From NCBI GenBank assembly GCA_040882265.1, contig JBBEBO010000150.1:1-17279 (forward strand): a stretch of DNA of 17,279 nt, in the 5' to 3' direction. The number at the start of each line of letters is the position of its first letter. The stretch's first letter is position 1. The DNA is from Brumimicrobium sp040882265 (lineage in GTDB: Bacteria; Bacteroidota; Bacteroidia; Flavobacteriales_D; Crocinitomicaceae). Positions 1-8,669 of the stretch are shown one piece after another. The notes beneath the pieces are model-generated. The model saw only the letters and a program-made list of their open reading frames with translations, did no database searches and was not told the origin of the DNA. Made by a program: the position numbers and the translations under genes.

Positions 1-5
1 TATTA

Positions 6-29
6 TTGGGTTACCAAGCTAGGTCGCAA
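6..29 (+). repeat. Left imperfect terminal inverted repeat
   Basis: Matches the reverse complement of 424-447 at 19 of 24 positions, with the best agreement over the outer 12 bases. It is the left boundary of the proposed small element. Confidence 0.4.
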
Positions 30-153
30 CTTAATATCGTAAAATATTAAAATTTGTATCTGAAAAGTAGAATTAAAATTAGTGTACTATTAGATTCGTT
101 GGGGGGATTGGCCATTTTAAATTTTTGAAGTTGGAGCGAACTGGACGGCGCAA

Positions 154-234
154 ATGATAGAGCTAGCTCCGGCGCTTGCCAGAGGAGATCCGCGACATCA
201 TCGACGTTTAGGAGTGGAGACTTTGAAAATTTAA
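154..234 (+). other. Short GC-rich ORF (26 codons) in the left-edge repeat
   Basis: An ATG at 154 opens a 26-residue frame (it begins MIELAPALARGDPRHH) ending in TAA at 232-234. The frame is open upstream to 121 without a stop. The patch is visibly richer in G and C than its surroundings and contains the 10-bp palindrome GAGCTAGCTC at 160-169. I do not recognise a protein family. It may be a translated piece of a dispersed repeat rather than a gene; no convincing start signal or export signal is visible. Confidence 0.2.
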
Positions 235-253
235 TAAGGCCTAGATCTTTTTG

Positions 254-282
254 CTACTTTTTGCAGCGATGGGAAAAAGTAG
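254..282. repeat. Hairpin with perfect 9-bp stem
   Basis: CTACTTTTT at 254-262 pairs perfectly with AAAAAGTAG at 274-282 across an 11-base loop. It is not followed by a T-run on either strand, so it does not look like a standard intrinsic terminator. It could instead be the structured part of a dispersed intergenic repeat. Confidence 0.5.
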
Positions 283-423
283 TTGATAGGCATAAGTAAT
301 TTCCAAAGCTCGAATAGATGAAGGGGGGAACCTGATTATAAAAGATTTGTATTAATGTTACTAAGTTTTAATTATTATAACTAGCTCATCATAAGTTACC
401 CAAAAAGCAATTATAAGTTAGCT

Positions 424-447
424 TTACGACTTAAGTTGGTAATCCAA
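424..447 (-). repeat. Right imperfect terminal inverted repeat
   Basis: Partner of the repeat at 6-29, in inverted orientation, about 395 bases away. It lies about 70 bases beyond the end of the C25 peptidase gene. Confidence 0.4.
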
Positions 448-519
448 AAATATTATTCAAAAAAGCTTTTGTTATCAATAAAGAGAATATTAAGCTAGTT
501 AAGAAAACACATATTGAGA

Positions 520-3500
520 TTACCTCATCAAATACATCTTCCCCCAACTCTTCTTAAAGTGTTGGTCGGCACCAGAGGAGCGATGGTCTATGTCTTCACC
601 GTCAATTTGTGCTTTAACGCGGTATAAATAAACGCCATTAGCCAGTTGATCACCAAATTCGTCTCGTCCATTCCAGGCGTATTCAGAAACATTTCGCCCA
701 ATACGAATATGACCGAGTTCATCTTCAGTAATTTCTCTTACAATTCTTCCCGTAACTGTCATTATCTGAATAATAATCTCATCTGGTGGTTTACTTCCTG
801 TAAGCGTAAATACAAATCTAGTACTTGTGGAAAATGGATTTGGGTAATTCATCATGTGTGTAATTGTGGACTCCAGAATCACTTCAAATTTCACCCGGTA
901 TTCTAAGTCTCCAGAAAGGTTTCCAGATTTGTCAGTTCCTTGAACTAAAAGTTCATATTCACCTTCAGTTTCAAAATCACCTTTGTAAATTATCTTAAAC
1001 TTTAAATTGGATTCATCTGCTGGTATCCATTGCAGAACTTGATTTCCCTGTTCATCTATAAAAGGAACTCTTTCTTGAACACCGTTCGGATCAGTAATAA
1101 ATATTCCAAAGTTACTTGTATCTGCATCTTCATTCATTACTAAAAATGGATTGTCATCTTTAAGCGTAATGACTATTTCTGGTTCAGGGCTAACAATATC
1201 TCCATTCAAAATATGCATTCCATCAAAAGTTACATCCAAAATAGGATTGATGTCATCTTTTTCAATTTCAAAAGGAATTTGCAATACATTATTAAAATGC
1301 GCAAGTTCTGGTTGATCTTTTATGCTATTATTTCCATTGGTATAAGGGTTTACTTCCATCCACAAGGTATTAATACCAGCCATGTTTACAGTTGAAAAAT
1401 TAATTGTATCCCTTAAAGTGTCACTGACAAGCAAAGGTCCTTGGCGATTATAAGGTATTGGATGCACAACTTGATCCTCATCAGTAACCCAATAGTGAAC
1501 CAATAAAGAATCCATATTTAAATGACTAATGTTTCTAATATCAACAGCAAAAGATATGTCAACTCCTTCCTGGAGAGAATCAGGTGATGTTGGTGTAAAC
1601 ACATGACCTGATGAGCCATCAATCCCAGCTTCAGGTAAAGTTTGATACAGGACATGCCAACGATCAACTTGCGCCGGAGTAGAGTTTGTAGTATCTTTGT
1701 AACGAGCCTGCAATTGTAAATATGGATACTGATCAGCTGGAAATGAGTTGTTTAAATTTAAAATTGAATCGTTTGACGAAAAAGCAACATCCATCTCCAT
1801 TTGAACAGAGTGATTAAAATCTAATGCTTTAATTCTCAAGATTGTTTCATCATCAGTTGACGTTTCTGAAGCGTCTTGTTTCCAGTAAAGTGTTTCCCAT
1901 TCGGTTGCAGGGCCAATTAAAGTTGAGGACTCCACTCCAAAATTTGAAACTCCTTGGAGCGTTGATGAAAGATTAATGAATTCTCCTGGTTGTTGTGCAA
2001 AAACCTCTTCGGTTGAATTGGGATCCCCTTTTTTAGTTAAAAATATAAACGCTCTATCATCAATTCCTGATTCAATAATATCAGAACCTAGGTTTTCCAT
2101 AGTAGTAAATAAAGCAGGGTATTCGTTCTCCCAATCACTAAACATTCCTTTTACTGCAGAATAAACAAGAATATAATGTCCATTTGGCACTTCATTCATA
2201 ATCATGTTTTCAAACGCTTGGAGTTGAGCTTGAGAATTTTGTCTAAATATAAAATAGTACTCAACTCTATCTCTACAGCTAGCCCCATTATTTACATTCC
2301 CGAATTGGTGGTCCACATTACTCCCATTGTTGAATGTCCCCCATGGATCCATTGTTGCAGGATCAATCACAGCAACATGCAGAGATGCTGAAGTACCACA
2401 CATGTTTGATTCAGCTACCTGACCATTCAAGCGCCATTTTGTATCATTATATTCGAAGTTATTGTTCGCATTATCGTGCACATCACATGAAATTTGAGCC
2501 TGAAGCGGTTCAAATTCACGACTTCTACTTGGTCTATCGTAGCCAATTCCAGAAAAAGCTCCATTTTTAAACTGAAAGAAGTGATCTTGACCCCAACCTT
2601 CTTTGTCTTTTATATATTGAAAAGAATGCTCAACCCAATTTGGCGAAGTACTATCTATTGAAACACGCCAAAAGTAAGACACGCTGTCTTCAAGAGTTAA
2701 ATTTGCGTTTGCACCACTAGAAACAGATTTCCATTCATCAGGATAGACTTCTTTTACTCCGCCTAATCCGCTTTTTAGAGCATATCGGTGAAAAGGACTA
2801 TTGAATAAATCTGTTGTATCAATTTCAAAACGATATGTATTATAACTGGCAACAGGATTAATTGTCGACGCTTTTAAAACAATGGAGTCTGTAGGAACAA
2901 CGGCGTAGTTATAAGGCAAAACAGGAACTATCCCATCAATATTTATGAAGAAATTTGTTGTGATTTCATTGTTATTGTACTCATCGTATTGCTCCTCAAT
3001 AAAAGTCGGGATATCGACTTGTACATTAAATTGATTCATCCCTGTTCCAATATCTGATTGAACAGGCATTCTAAACTGAATTGTATCTTTATAATCCAAT
3101 CTTGGTATATATTTACTATAAACAGAATCTATTGTTGAATTTGGGAACCTCCGTTCCACAACTAAATTAAAGGTATCAACGATACTTTGCCCTAAATTGG
3201 TTAAAACGACATTCATTGTTATTGAATCGGTCGTTAAATCTATTTCTGAAGGTTGAAAGAACACATCTTGAACAGTTAAGTCAATTTCTGGTTTTGCGTG
3301 CCAATTTAATCGCATTGCAGGGTCACCGTGAAGTGTCATTTGCGCAACCGTTGTTTCTAATATGAAGTTGGAATTATTTCCTTCTACTTGATCGATTGTG
3401 TTCTTAATTTGTTCACCAATTGAACTACCATAAGCATCAGGACTCATTTGTCTATACAATTCCGAAGAATAAATATTTAAATAAGAAGCAAAACCTAATT

Positions 3501-5682
3501 TTGTTGATGAAAGAAACCCAATTGCACCAAGTTCGTCAATTAAAACAAAGTCTTCTGAAGCGGAATTACTCGAAGGTTGAAAAATATCTCCAGTATAACA
3601 TCCATTTCCAATCACCATTGGGTATCTCCCTGTATTTCCCCAGTTTTCAGGATCGTCAATGCTTTGGTCAAAACCATTTGCAGTAGCATGACCAAAAAAG
3701 GTCATTAATGAAATGCCCTCTTCCAAAAAAGTATTGACTTCAGTGGTTAATACTGGGTTAAATGGATTAGAACTTTGTTTGAAATAAGAAGTAACGTTTC
3801 CACCAAAATATTCTCCTTCGATGGAGTTTTTCATTCCATTTAAATAGTTTCTGAAAGTTGTTTGTTCAAAACTATTGGCTCCTCCACCAAAATGGAGTAC
3901 TTGTTTTTGCCATTCTTTTGCTGGTTTATTATATGCATCATTCTGGTCTTGGTTATTTTCATAAATTTTAATTTTATTCAAGTACCCTAACAATTCAGCA
4001 TTCGTTTTAGCTGCTATTCTTCCAGTAGGAATTGCTGGTGCCCAACTTTGTGATCCATTCAGCTTGTTTGTAATGCAAATATCACTTGAAGGATATCCAA
4101 AACTTGGAACTAAGTTTGATTTCGCAACATTGCCATTTTTTCTAACGGAATTATTTGATGATGTGTTTGGTTCACTCGACTCCCGAACTCCTTTACCCAA
4201 AAGTAAAAGCGCAACAGGTTTTTGTGTTGATTCATTATAAGCTAAATTAGCCATTCTTCTAATTCCAAAAATATGCTTAGGAATTCCTCCACCAAATTGC
4301 ATTGAGACATCATCAATTTCACATAAAACTACGTTGTGAGATCCTCCGTCAACACTTTCTCTATAATTTGCATATTCCGATATGCTTGCCTCTAGTTTTT
4401 TATTGTAAAAAATTAAATATGCACGTTCTAAATTGATCGAAGAAAAATCTGTAAAAGTTCCTGAACCGTTTACTGGAATTAGCTCAGAAACATTCGTGAT
4501 TTGCGAATTACTTGAAATAATTAAGCGTTGTTCTTGCGTTCCACTTGCATTTGGAATAAGCCCTTGCCAATTTCCACTATTGTTTACAAAAGGAATTTTT
4601 CTCGGAACATTACCACCAAAAACGTATGCTGAAGGATTGGTTAAATTAGCATTTGATAAGTTTATATGAATTTTAGCCTGACTACTATTATTTAATATGA
4701 TAAAATCTGCATAACTGTCATTATTTAAATTGGTAGTCCTAGGATAAAGGAGCGATACAAAATTAATCGACTGGTAGTCGGCAGCAGCTCCTTGATCATC
4801 GATAATTTCAAAAACAGCAGTTGTATTGCCATTATTCAACTCGTTTGGATTAAATGTGTTATTAACGATTGTTTGGCGGTGTCCAATAAAAACCTCATCG
4901 TGCATTTGTATACCGCTGCCTATTTCCCACCTTAAATGATGATTCCCTTGTCCTGTATAATCATTAGCGTCTGAATTGGCATTTGACTTAGCATGAAATT
5001 CAACGTCTGGCGCTCCACTTCCAGTGTATGGTGATGGTGTTGGTATTGCCACATTTGTTTGAAAACCTCCTATTCCATCAAAATTAGCACTTCCCCATCC
5101 TTCTCCTGGTTCAAAAAAAGAACTATAGGCTTTATTATCAGAAAACCCTGCGAAATAATTAGAATTGTAATTTACTTCGCTTTTTTGAAGTACATATTGT
5201 GCTTGATTGTAAATCGAAAAATTAGCATCCGACTCTTCAACAAACCTTTTATTCGATCCTGAAGTAGACCAAGTCAAAAAATAATTTAGCGTATCATTGT
5301 ACAAACTATAAGCTGGATTTCCAATTTCATTGGGGTTGTCATATAACAAAGAATCAAGCCAGCCATCATTGCTTTCAGCGTAAAACTCAATATAATCTCC
5401 ACTATCAAAAGAATTATCACCACCGTCATTCACATATAAAGGAACTTCTCGTTCTTTTCCAAAAATTTGAAATCGATTTGGGTTGATATTGTCGGCAGGG
5501 ATGTTTGCATCAATTAACGCTTGATAAGAAACTCTATAAATACCGTCAGAAGTAATGCTTATTTTATAGTACTGTTGTCCATAATCTATCCACTCATTAC
5601 CATACTGCTGACCAAAAACAAGTGAAGGTAAAAGCAATAAGTATAAGCACAGAGGTTTCAGTATGTTACTTTTTAAAAGCAT
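520..5682 (-). CDS. porU2: C25 (gingipain-type) cysteine peptidase, PorU2-like type IX secretion protein
   Basis: A very large exported protein (1720 residues). I chose the ATG at 5682 because it puts a hydrophobic signal peptide ending near ...VFGQ at the N-terminus; an upstream TTG at 5694 would add four residues. The C25 peptidase core spans roughly residues 400-770, with the catalytic His in FFGHA (H665) and Cys in IGNGCYTG (C695) both present. A CARDB-like beta domain follows near 795-890. A segment near 1130-1230 loosely resembles the ILEI/FAM3 fold. The C-terminus (about 1605-1720) has NYPNPF and WNGRDEFG and ends in NGVYLYRV, typical of FlgD-like or type IX sorting domains. In this family, PorU cleaves sorting domains from type IX cargo and attaches the cargo to the cell surface. 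The protein is longer than classical PorU and fits the large PorU2 variant. It overlaps the upstream porV2-like gene by 17 bases, which implies co-translation. The exact PorU2 role is inferred. Confidence 0.85.
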   Translation of the reverse strand: MLLKSNILKPLCLYLLLLPSLVFGQQYGNEWIDYGQQYYKISITSDGIYRVSYQALIDANIPADNINPNRFQIFGKEREVPLYVNDGGDNSFDSGDYIEFYAESNDGWLDSLLYDNPNEIGNPAYSLYNDTLNYFLTWSTSGSNKRFVEESDANFSIYNQAQYVLQKSEVNYNSNYFAGFSDNKAYSSFFEPGEGWGSANFDGIGGFQTNVAIPTPSPYTGSGAPDVEFHAKSNANSDANDYTGQGNHHLRWEIGSGIQMHDEVFIGHRQTIVNNTFNPNELNNGNTTAVFEIIDDQGAAADYQSINFVSLLYPRTTNLNNDSYADFIILNNSSQAKIHINLSNANLTNPSAYVFGGNVPRKIPFVNNSGNWQGLIPNASGTQEQRLIISSNSQITNVSELIPVNGSGTFTDFSSINLERAYLIFYNKKLEASISEYANYRESVDGGSHNVVLCEIDDVSMQFGGGIPKHIFGIRRMANLAYNESTQKPVALLLLGKGVRESSEPNTSSNNSVRKNGNVAKSNLVPSFGYPSSDICITNKLNGSQSWAPAIPTGRIAAKTNAELLGYLNKIKIYENNQDQNDAYNKPAKEWQKQVLHFGGGANSFEQTTFRNYLNGMKNSIEGEYFGGNVTSYFKQSSNPFNPVLTTEVNTFLEEGISLMTFFGHATANGFDQSIDDPENWGNTGRYPMVIGNGCYTGDIFQPSSNSASEDFVLIDELGAIGFLSSTKLGFASYLNIYSSELYRQMSPDAYGSSIGEQIKNTIDQVEGNNSNFILETTVAQMTLHGDPAMRLNWHAKPEIDLTVQDVFFQPSEIDLTTDSITMNVVLTNLGQSIVDTFNLVVERRFPNSTIDSVYSKYIPRLDYKDTIQFRMPVQSDIGTGMNQFNVQVDIPTFIEEQYDEYNNNEITTNFFINIDGIVPVLPYNYAVVPTDSIVLKASTINPVASYNTYRFEIDTTDLFNSPFHRYALKSGLGGVKEVYPDEWKSVSSGANANLTLEDSVSYFWRVSIDSTSPNWVEHSFQYIKDKEGWGQDHFFQFKNGAFSGIGYDRPSRSREFEPLQAQISCDVHDNANNNFEYNDTKWRLNGQVAESNMCGTSASLHVAVIDPATMDPWGTFNNGSNVDHQFGNVNNGASCRDRVEYYFIFRQNSQAQLQAFENMIMNEVPNGHYILVYSAVKGMFSDWENEYPALFTTMENLGSDIIESGIDDRAFIFLTKKGDPNSTEEVFAQQPGEFINLSSTLQGVSNFGVESSTLIGPATEWETLYWKQDASETSTDDETILRIKALDFNHSVQMEMDVAFSSNDSILNLNNSFPADQYPYLQLQARYKDTTNSTPAQVDRWHVLYQTLPEAGIDGSSGHVFTPTSPDSLQEGVDISFAVDIRNISHLNMDSLLVHYWVTDEDQVVHPIPYNRQGPLLVSDTLRDTINFSTVNMAGINTLWMEVNPYTNGNNSIKDQPELAHFNNVLQIPFEIEKDDINPILDVTFDGMHILNGDIVSPEPEIVITLKDDNPFLVMNEDADTSNFGIFITDPNGVQERVPFIDEQGNQVLQWIPADESNLKFKIIYKGDFETEGEYELLVQGTDKSGNLSGDLEYRVKFEVILESTITHMMNYPNPFSTSTRFVFTLTGSKPPDEIIIQIMTVTGRIVREITEDELGHIRIGRNVSEYAWNGRDEFGDQLANGVYLYRVKAQIDGEDIDHRSSGADQHFKKSWGKMYLMR

Positions 5683-6769
5683 CCTTAAATCCAAATTTAA
5701 GGGAAATTACATGAGAAAACAAGGCTTCTGACTGATTCCCAATATTTGTAAAGGCATAATCAAGCGTTACACCTTTAAATGAGACACCTAATCCAACATT
5801 TGGTTGAAAAACTAAATCTTCAGAATCATCAAAGTTTTTTACATATTGAAAATTATTTACCCCTGTTCGAATAGCAACAATATCTTTCCAGCCAATTTCA
5901 AGCCCCATTACTGGATCAATACTTACAACTCCAGATTTAACCAGCGTATTTCTTCTTCCATCTGTTGTAAAAGATGCATTGATTTCGGGAGCGACATAGA
6001 TATCATAAAAACCAGTTTCAATTCTTCGTTGAGCGGCTAAAATTAATCTTGGTAACGTTAATTCAAGACCATTTTCTGGAATTTCATTTCCAGTTTCAAG
6101 AAAAACCTCCTGCATATCTGAATCAATATCAAAAATCCATGCATTGAATGTTGAAGTAACATCTCTTGCCATAGCACCAAAGTGCCATTTATCATTAATG
6201 TTATACTGCGCACCAGCATCAATACCAAAGCCCCAACTTCTAGCAAAATCTCCTGCTCTACGGTGAACAACTTTAACTGTTCCTCCTAAACTTAATCCTT
6301 CAATTTTAGTTTTTCGAGCATAAGAAAATAAAAAACCATAATCAGCAGCTGTGAACAAGGTGATCCTATCATAATCGATATTTCCTTCATTATCGATCAG
6401 TTGCGTTGTGTTTGGAATATCGTCTACACCAAATCGAATCGCAGCAAAACCTACTGTGCTTTTTTCGTCTATACTATGTGCTAACCCTATGTAATCATAT
6501 TTGGCGATTCCAGCAAAATACTCAGAGTGCATTAAACCGACATCTAAATTATTTTCAACATATGTCAACCCCGCTGGATTCCAGTAAGCGGATGTAACAT
6601 CGTTAACACTACCTACTAGAGCATTTCCTAAACCTAAAGCTCTAGCCCCGACACCAATTTGCAAAAACTCATTGGAATATTTCGGCGCAATTGTCTCATC
6701 TTGGGAGGTAGCGTTAAGCCCAAAACCAATAATAATTACTACTAAAAAATATTGTTTAAATAGTTTCAT
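5666..6769 (-). CDS. porV2: PorV/PorQ-family outer-membrane protein, PorV2-like
   Basis: A 367-residue protein starting at an ATG, with a signal peptide over about residues 1-22. The N-terminal signature GVGARALGLGNALVGSV, then TSAYWNPAGL, is the hallmark of the PorV/PorQ family of outer-membrane beta-barrels, and the alternating hydrophobic strands to the end fit a barrel. PorV is the outer-membrane partner that receives type IX secretion cargo and delivers it to the PorU protease. The immediately following, overlapping C25 peptidase gene supports that pairing here. Because the partner is the long C25 form, I read the pair as the accessory PorV2-PorU2 set rather than the core PorV-PorU, but this is inference. 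A plain PorQ-like assignment remains possible. Confidence 0.8.
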   Translation of the reverse strand: MKLFKQYFLVVIIIGFGLNATSQDETIAPKYSNEFLQIGVGARALGLGNALVGSVNDVTSAYWNPAGLTYVENNLDVGLMHSEYFAGIAKYDYIGLAHSIDEKSTVGFAAIRFGVDDIPNTTQLIDNEGNIDYDRITLFTAADYGFLFSYARKTKIEGLSLGGTVKVVHRRAGDFARSWGFGIDAGAQYNINDKWHFGAMARDVTSTFNAWIFDIDSDMQEVFLETGNEIPENGLELTLPRLILAAQRRIETGFYDIYVAPEINASFTTDGRRNTLVKSGVVSIDPVMGLEIGWKDIVAIRTGVNNFQYVKNFDDSEDLVFQPNVGLGVSFKGVTLDYAFTNIGNQSEALFSHVISLKFGFKDAFKK

Positions 6770-6955
6770 ACATGTGAAAAACTGTAAAATTGGCTAAAAA
6801 TTGTACGAACATAAAGCAAATTAATCAACTTTTTACTTTTAAACGCTAAAAAGTAATTTAAAGTTGTACTGAAAACCTTTATCTCACTTATTTTGCAAAC
6901 AAAACGACAGATTTCTGTAAAAGTTGAATACATAATTCGTTAATTTGCAAATCGT

Positions 6956-7810
6956 ATGTTTACAGTAGCAAATATATTGACTGGATTTAATCTCATTTTT
7001 GGGGTTATCAGTATAATCATGACTTTTTCTGGTCGATTAGAGTTAGCAGTTTTTGCAATTTTTGCAGGTGCACTTTGTGATTTTTTAGATGGTTTTGTCG
7101 CTCGGATAATGAAGCAACAAAGTGAAATTGGAAAACAGCTAGACTCACTCGCTGACATGGTTACATTTGGTGTTGCTCCTGGTCTTTTGGTTTTTGTTCT
7201 CTTTATTATATCAGGTGCCTGGGATATTTTAGCGCTAAATGGTGGAACATTGGATGATTTGTGGTTTGACGGAACATTTGGCTACAGCATTAGCTACTGG
7301 ATATCTGTCTATTTCAACGACTTAACTGGGAATTTAGATCCTAACTATTCTTCACATTTTCAAGGGTGGTATTTATTTTTACCCTTTTTAGGACTAATTA
7401 TTCCTTTTCTCAGTCTTTTTAGATTGGCAAAGTTCAATCTTGATGAAAGACAGTCAACTGGTTTTATAGGTCTCCCAACACCAGCAAATTGTTTATTCTT
7501 TGCTTCTTTCGCATTGATTTTGTGGGATGGATTTGGTGAAAATAATTGGAAAACCGTTGTTTCGATGACTTTAATAAAAGATCAAATATTGATGACTTTC
7601 GTTGTTGTAATGTCAATTCTTTTAGTGAGTGAATTACAGCTGTTTTCTCTCAAATTCTCACATTTTAAGTGGAAGGGAAATCAAGTTAGGTATCTATTTT
7701 TGATCATTTCGTTAATAATAACTTTAAGCTTATTTGTTTGGGCTTTACCAATTATTGTACTGTTGTATATCATAATGTCTATTATAAATAATAAATTAAA
7801 AACCGATTAA
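6956..7810 (+). CDS. pssA: CDP-diacylglycerol--serine O-phosphatidyltransferase
   Basis: An integral membrane enzyme that makes phosphatidylserine from CDP-diacylglycerol and serine, the first step towards phosphatidylethanolamine. The complete CDP-alcohol phosphatidyltransferase signature is visible: D42-x2-D45-G46-x2-A49-R50-x8-G59-x3-D63-x3-D67. Several hydrophobic membrane segments follow, including two at the C-terminus (residues about 205-225 and 245-280). At 284 residues it is somewhat long for the type II family because of a loop near residues 90-125. ATG start. It is transcribed divergently from porV2 across a 186-base gap and is followed 10 bases later by purS, so the two probably share a transcript. 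Confidence 0.92.
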   Translation: MFTVANILTGFNLIFGVISIIMTFSGRLELAVFAIFAGALCDFLDGFVARIMKQQSEIGKQLDSLADMVTFGVAPGLLVFVLFIISGAWDILALNGGTLDDLWFDGTFGYSISYWISVYFNDLTGNLDPNYSSHFQGWYLFLPFLGLIIPFLSLFRLAKFNLDERQSTGFIGLPTPANCLFFASFALILWDGFGENNWKTVVSMTLIKDQILMTFVVVMSILLVSELQLFSLKFSHFKWKGNQVRYLFLIISLIITLSLFVWALPIIVLLYIIMSIINNKLKTD

Positions 7811-7820
7811 AGCAAGTTCT

Positions 7821-8081
7821 ATGAAATTCAAAGCTGAAATCGATATCATGCCTTTAGACGCATTGTTAGACCCTCAAGGAAAAGCTGTTTCTAATAGTAT
7901 GAAAAATATCGGTTTGCCTGAAATCACAGGAGTTAGTGTCGGATGACACATTCACTTATTTGTTGAAGCTGGAAGTGAAAAAGAAGCCAAGGATAAAGTA
8001 GAACAAGCTTGTAAAAAACTCCTCGCTAATCAAATTACGGAACGCTTTGAGTTTACTTTAGAGGAAGTTGTGCAAGTATAA
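7821..8081 (+). pseudogene. purS: PurS, phosphoribosylformylglycinamidine synthase small subunit, with in-frame TGA
   Basis: The 86-codon frame reads as PurS throughout. It begins MKFKAEIDIMPLDALLDPQG, continues with SMKNIGLPEITGVSVG, has a TGA at codon 42 (7944-7946), then resumes in the same frame with HIHLFVEAGSEKEAK, KKLLANQITE and FTLEEVVQV to a TAA. In the family, codon 42 is the conserved basic residue of the VRIGK motif. PurS joins PurL and PurQ in the fourth step of purine synthesis, conversion of FGAR to FGAM. Both halves are well preserved and no frameshift is needed, so this is a single substitution, a sequencing error, or a stop that is read through (the next base is C, a leaky context). 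It lies 10 bases after pssA. If the stop is real and obeyed, the product is a 41-residue fragment. Confidence 0.85.
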
Positions 8082-8109
8082 CTTATTGATTCATTTTTAA
8101 ATCTAAAAC

Positions 8110-8604
8110 TTATTTCAGGTATTTCTCAATAGTGATGTGCAAATTAATGCCTCGCAATTCATTTCCTTGCGCTATGATATTTCCTTCTCCATCAACAAGA
8201 AAAGAATATGGAATTGATTGCACGCCATAGGTATTTGATATCTTTCCTTCTTCGTCAAAACCATGGTAATCCCAAGATAAATCATCCTTTTTAATTGCCT
8301 TTTTCCACTTTGATTTATCTCTATCTAATGAAACACTGACAATTTCAAACTTCTTACCATTGGTGAATTTTTCTTTGCGGTATTTTTCATAAGCTTCAAC
8401 TACATTAGGGTTTTCAAGTCTACATGGTCCACACCAAGACGCCCAAAAATCTACTAAAACTAATTTACCTTCAAGATCTGATAACGAAAACTCCTTCCCT
8501 TTTGTATCTTCAAGTGTAAAGTCAATTGCCCTCATTCCATTTTTAGGCTGAGCAAACAAAGTAAACCCAATAAATATAGATGTAACTAATAAAATTGCTT
8601 TCAT
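8110..8604 (-). CDS. Exported thioredoxin-like (TlpA/ResA-type) disulfide oxidoreductase
   Basis: A 164-residue protein from the ATG at 8604. A GTG start at 8640 is possible, but the ATG leaves a clean signal peptide (residues 1-19, ending FAQ). The thioredoxin fold carries FWASWCGPC with Cys58 and Cys61, and the cis-proline is Pro132 in QSIPYSFLVD. This fits the TlpA/AhpC-TSA-like family that reduces or exchanges disulfides outside the cytoplasm. The substrate cannot be read from the sequence. It lies 65 bases after murA on the same strand, so read-through from the murA operon is likely. Its 3' end converges with purS across 28 bases, with no obvious terminator hairpin. Confidence 0.85.
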   Translation of the reverse strand: MKAILLVTSIFIGFTLFAQPKNGMRAIDFTLEDTKGKEFSLSDLEGKLVLVDFWASWCGPCRLENPNVVEAYEKYRKEKFTNGKKFEIVSVSLDRDKSKWKKAIKKDDLSWDYHGFDEEGKISNTYGVQSIPYSFLVDGEGNIIAQGNELRGINLHITIEKYLK

Positions 8605-8669
8605 ACTAAATGATTTATTTAATTGAACGTTTCCTAACACAAAAACAAGACCAGAAACACAAATGCAAT

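Larger units (their letters stand above)
1..457. mobile_element. Possible small non-autonomous element (MITE-like) or dispersed repeat
   Basis: This stretch downstream of the C25 peptidase gene has no conventional gene. Bases 6-29 and the reverse complement of 424-447 match at 19 of 24 positions, including 11 of 12 at the outer ends (TTGGGTTACCAA against TTGGATTACCAA). The heptamer TATTATT occurs at 1-7 and again at 451-457, close to the outer edges, as a target-site duplication might; it does not abut both repeats cleanly, since three A residues intervene on the right. Inside are a GC-richer patch (about 130-215) and a 9-bp-stem hairpin. No transposase is encoded, so any element would be moved in trans. 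The window begins at base 1, so the left edge may be incomplete. The alternative is a decayed intergenic region with chance repeats. Confidence 0.35.

Noticed and set aside
461..476. AAAAGCTTTT palindrome near the 3' end of the C25 gene as a terminator
   Set aside because: The stem is almost entirely A-T with no loop, and no T-run follows on the minus strand.
646..906. 86-codon plus-strand frame opposite the C25 peptidase gene
   Set aside because: Shadow of the real minus-strand gene. Its product is low-complexity with no family signature, and the same holds for the other plus-strand frames between 1213 and 5262.
5683..5694. TTG start of the C25 gene at 5694
   Set aside because: The ATG at 5682 sits immediately before the signal peptide, and the TTG adds only four residues with no better start signal.
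6770..6955. Promoter boxes in the porV2-pssA divergent gap
   Set aside because: Only near matches to TAnnTTTG are present (for example TATTTTG and TAATTTG with one base missing), not enough to place a promoter.
7944..7946. TGA in purS as a selenocysteine codon
   Set aside because: PurS is not a known selenoprotein, the aligned residue is a basic surface residue, and I see no convincing downstream SECIS-like hairpin.
8605..8640. GTG start of the thioredoxin-like gene at 8640
   Set aside because: The ATG at 8604 gives a clean N-terminal signal peptide, whereas the GTG start would place extra polar residues in front of it.
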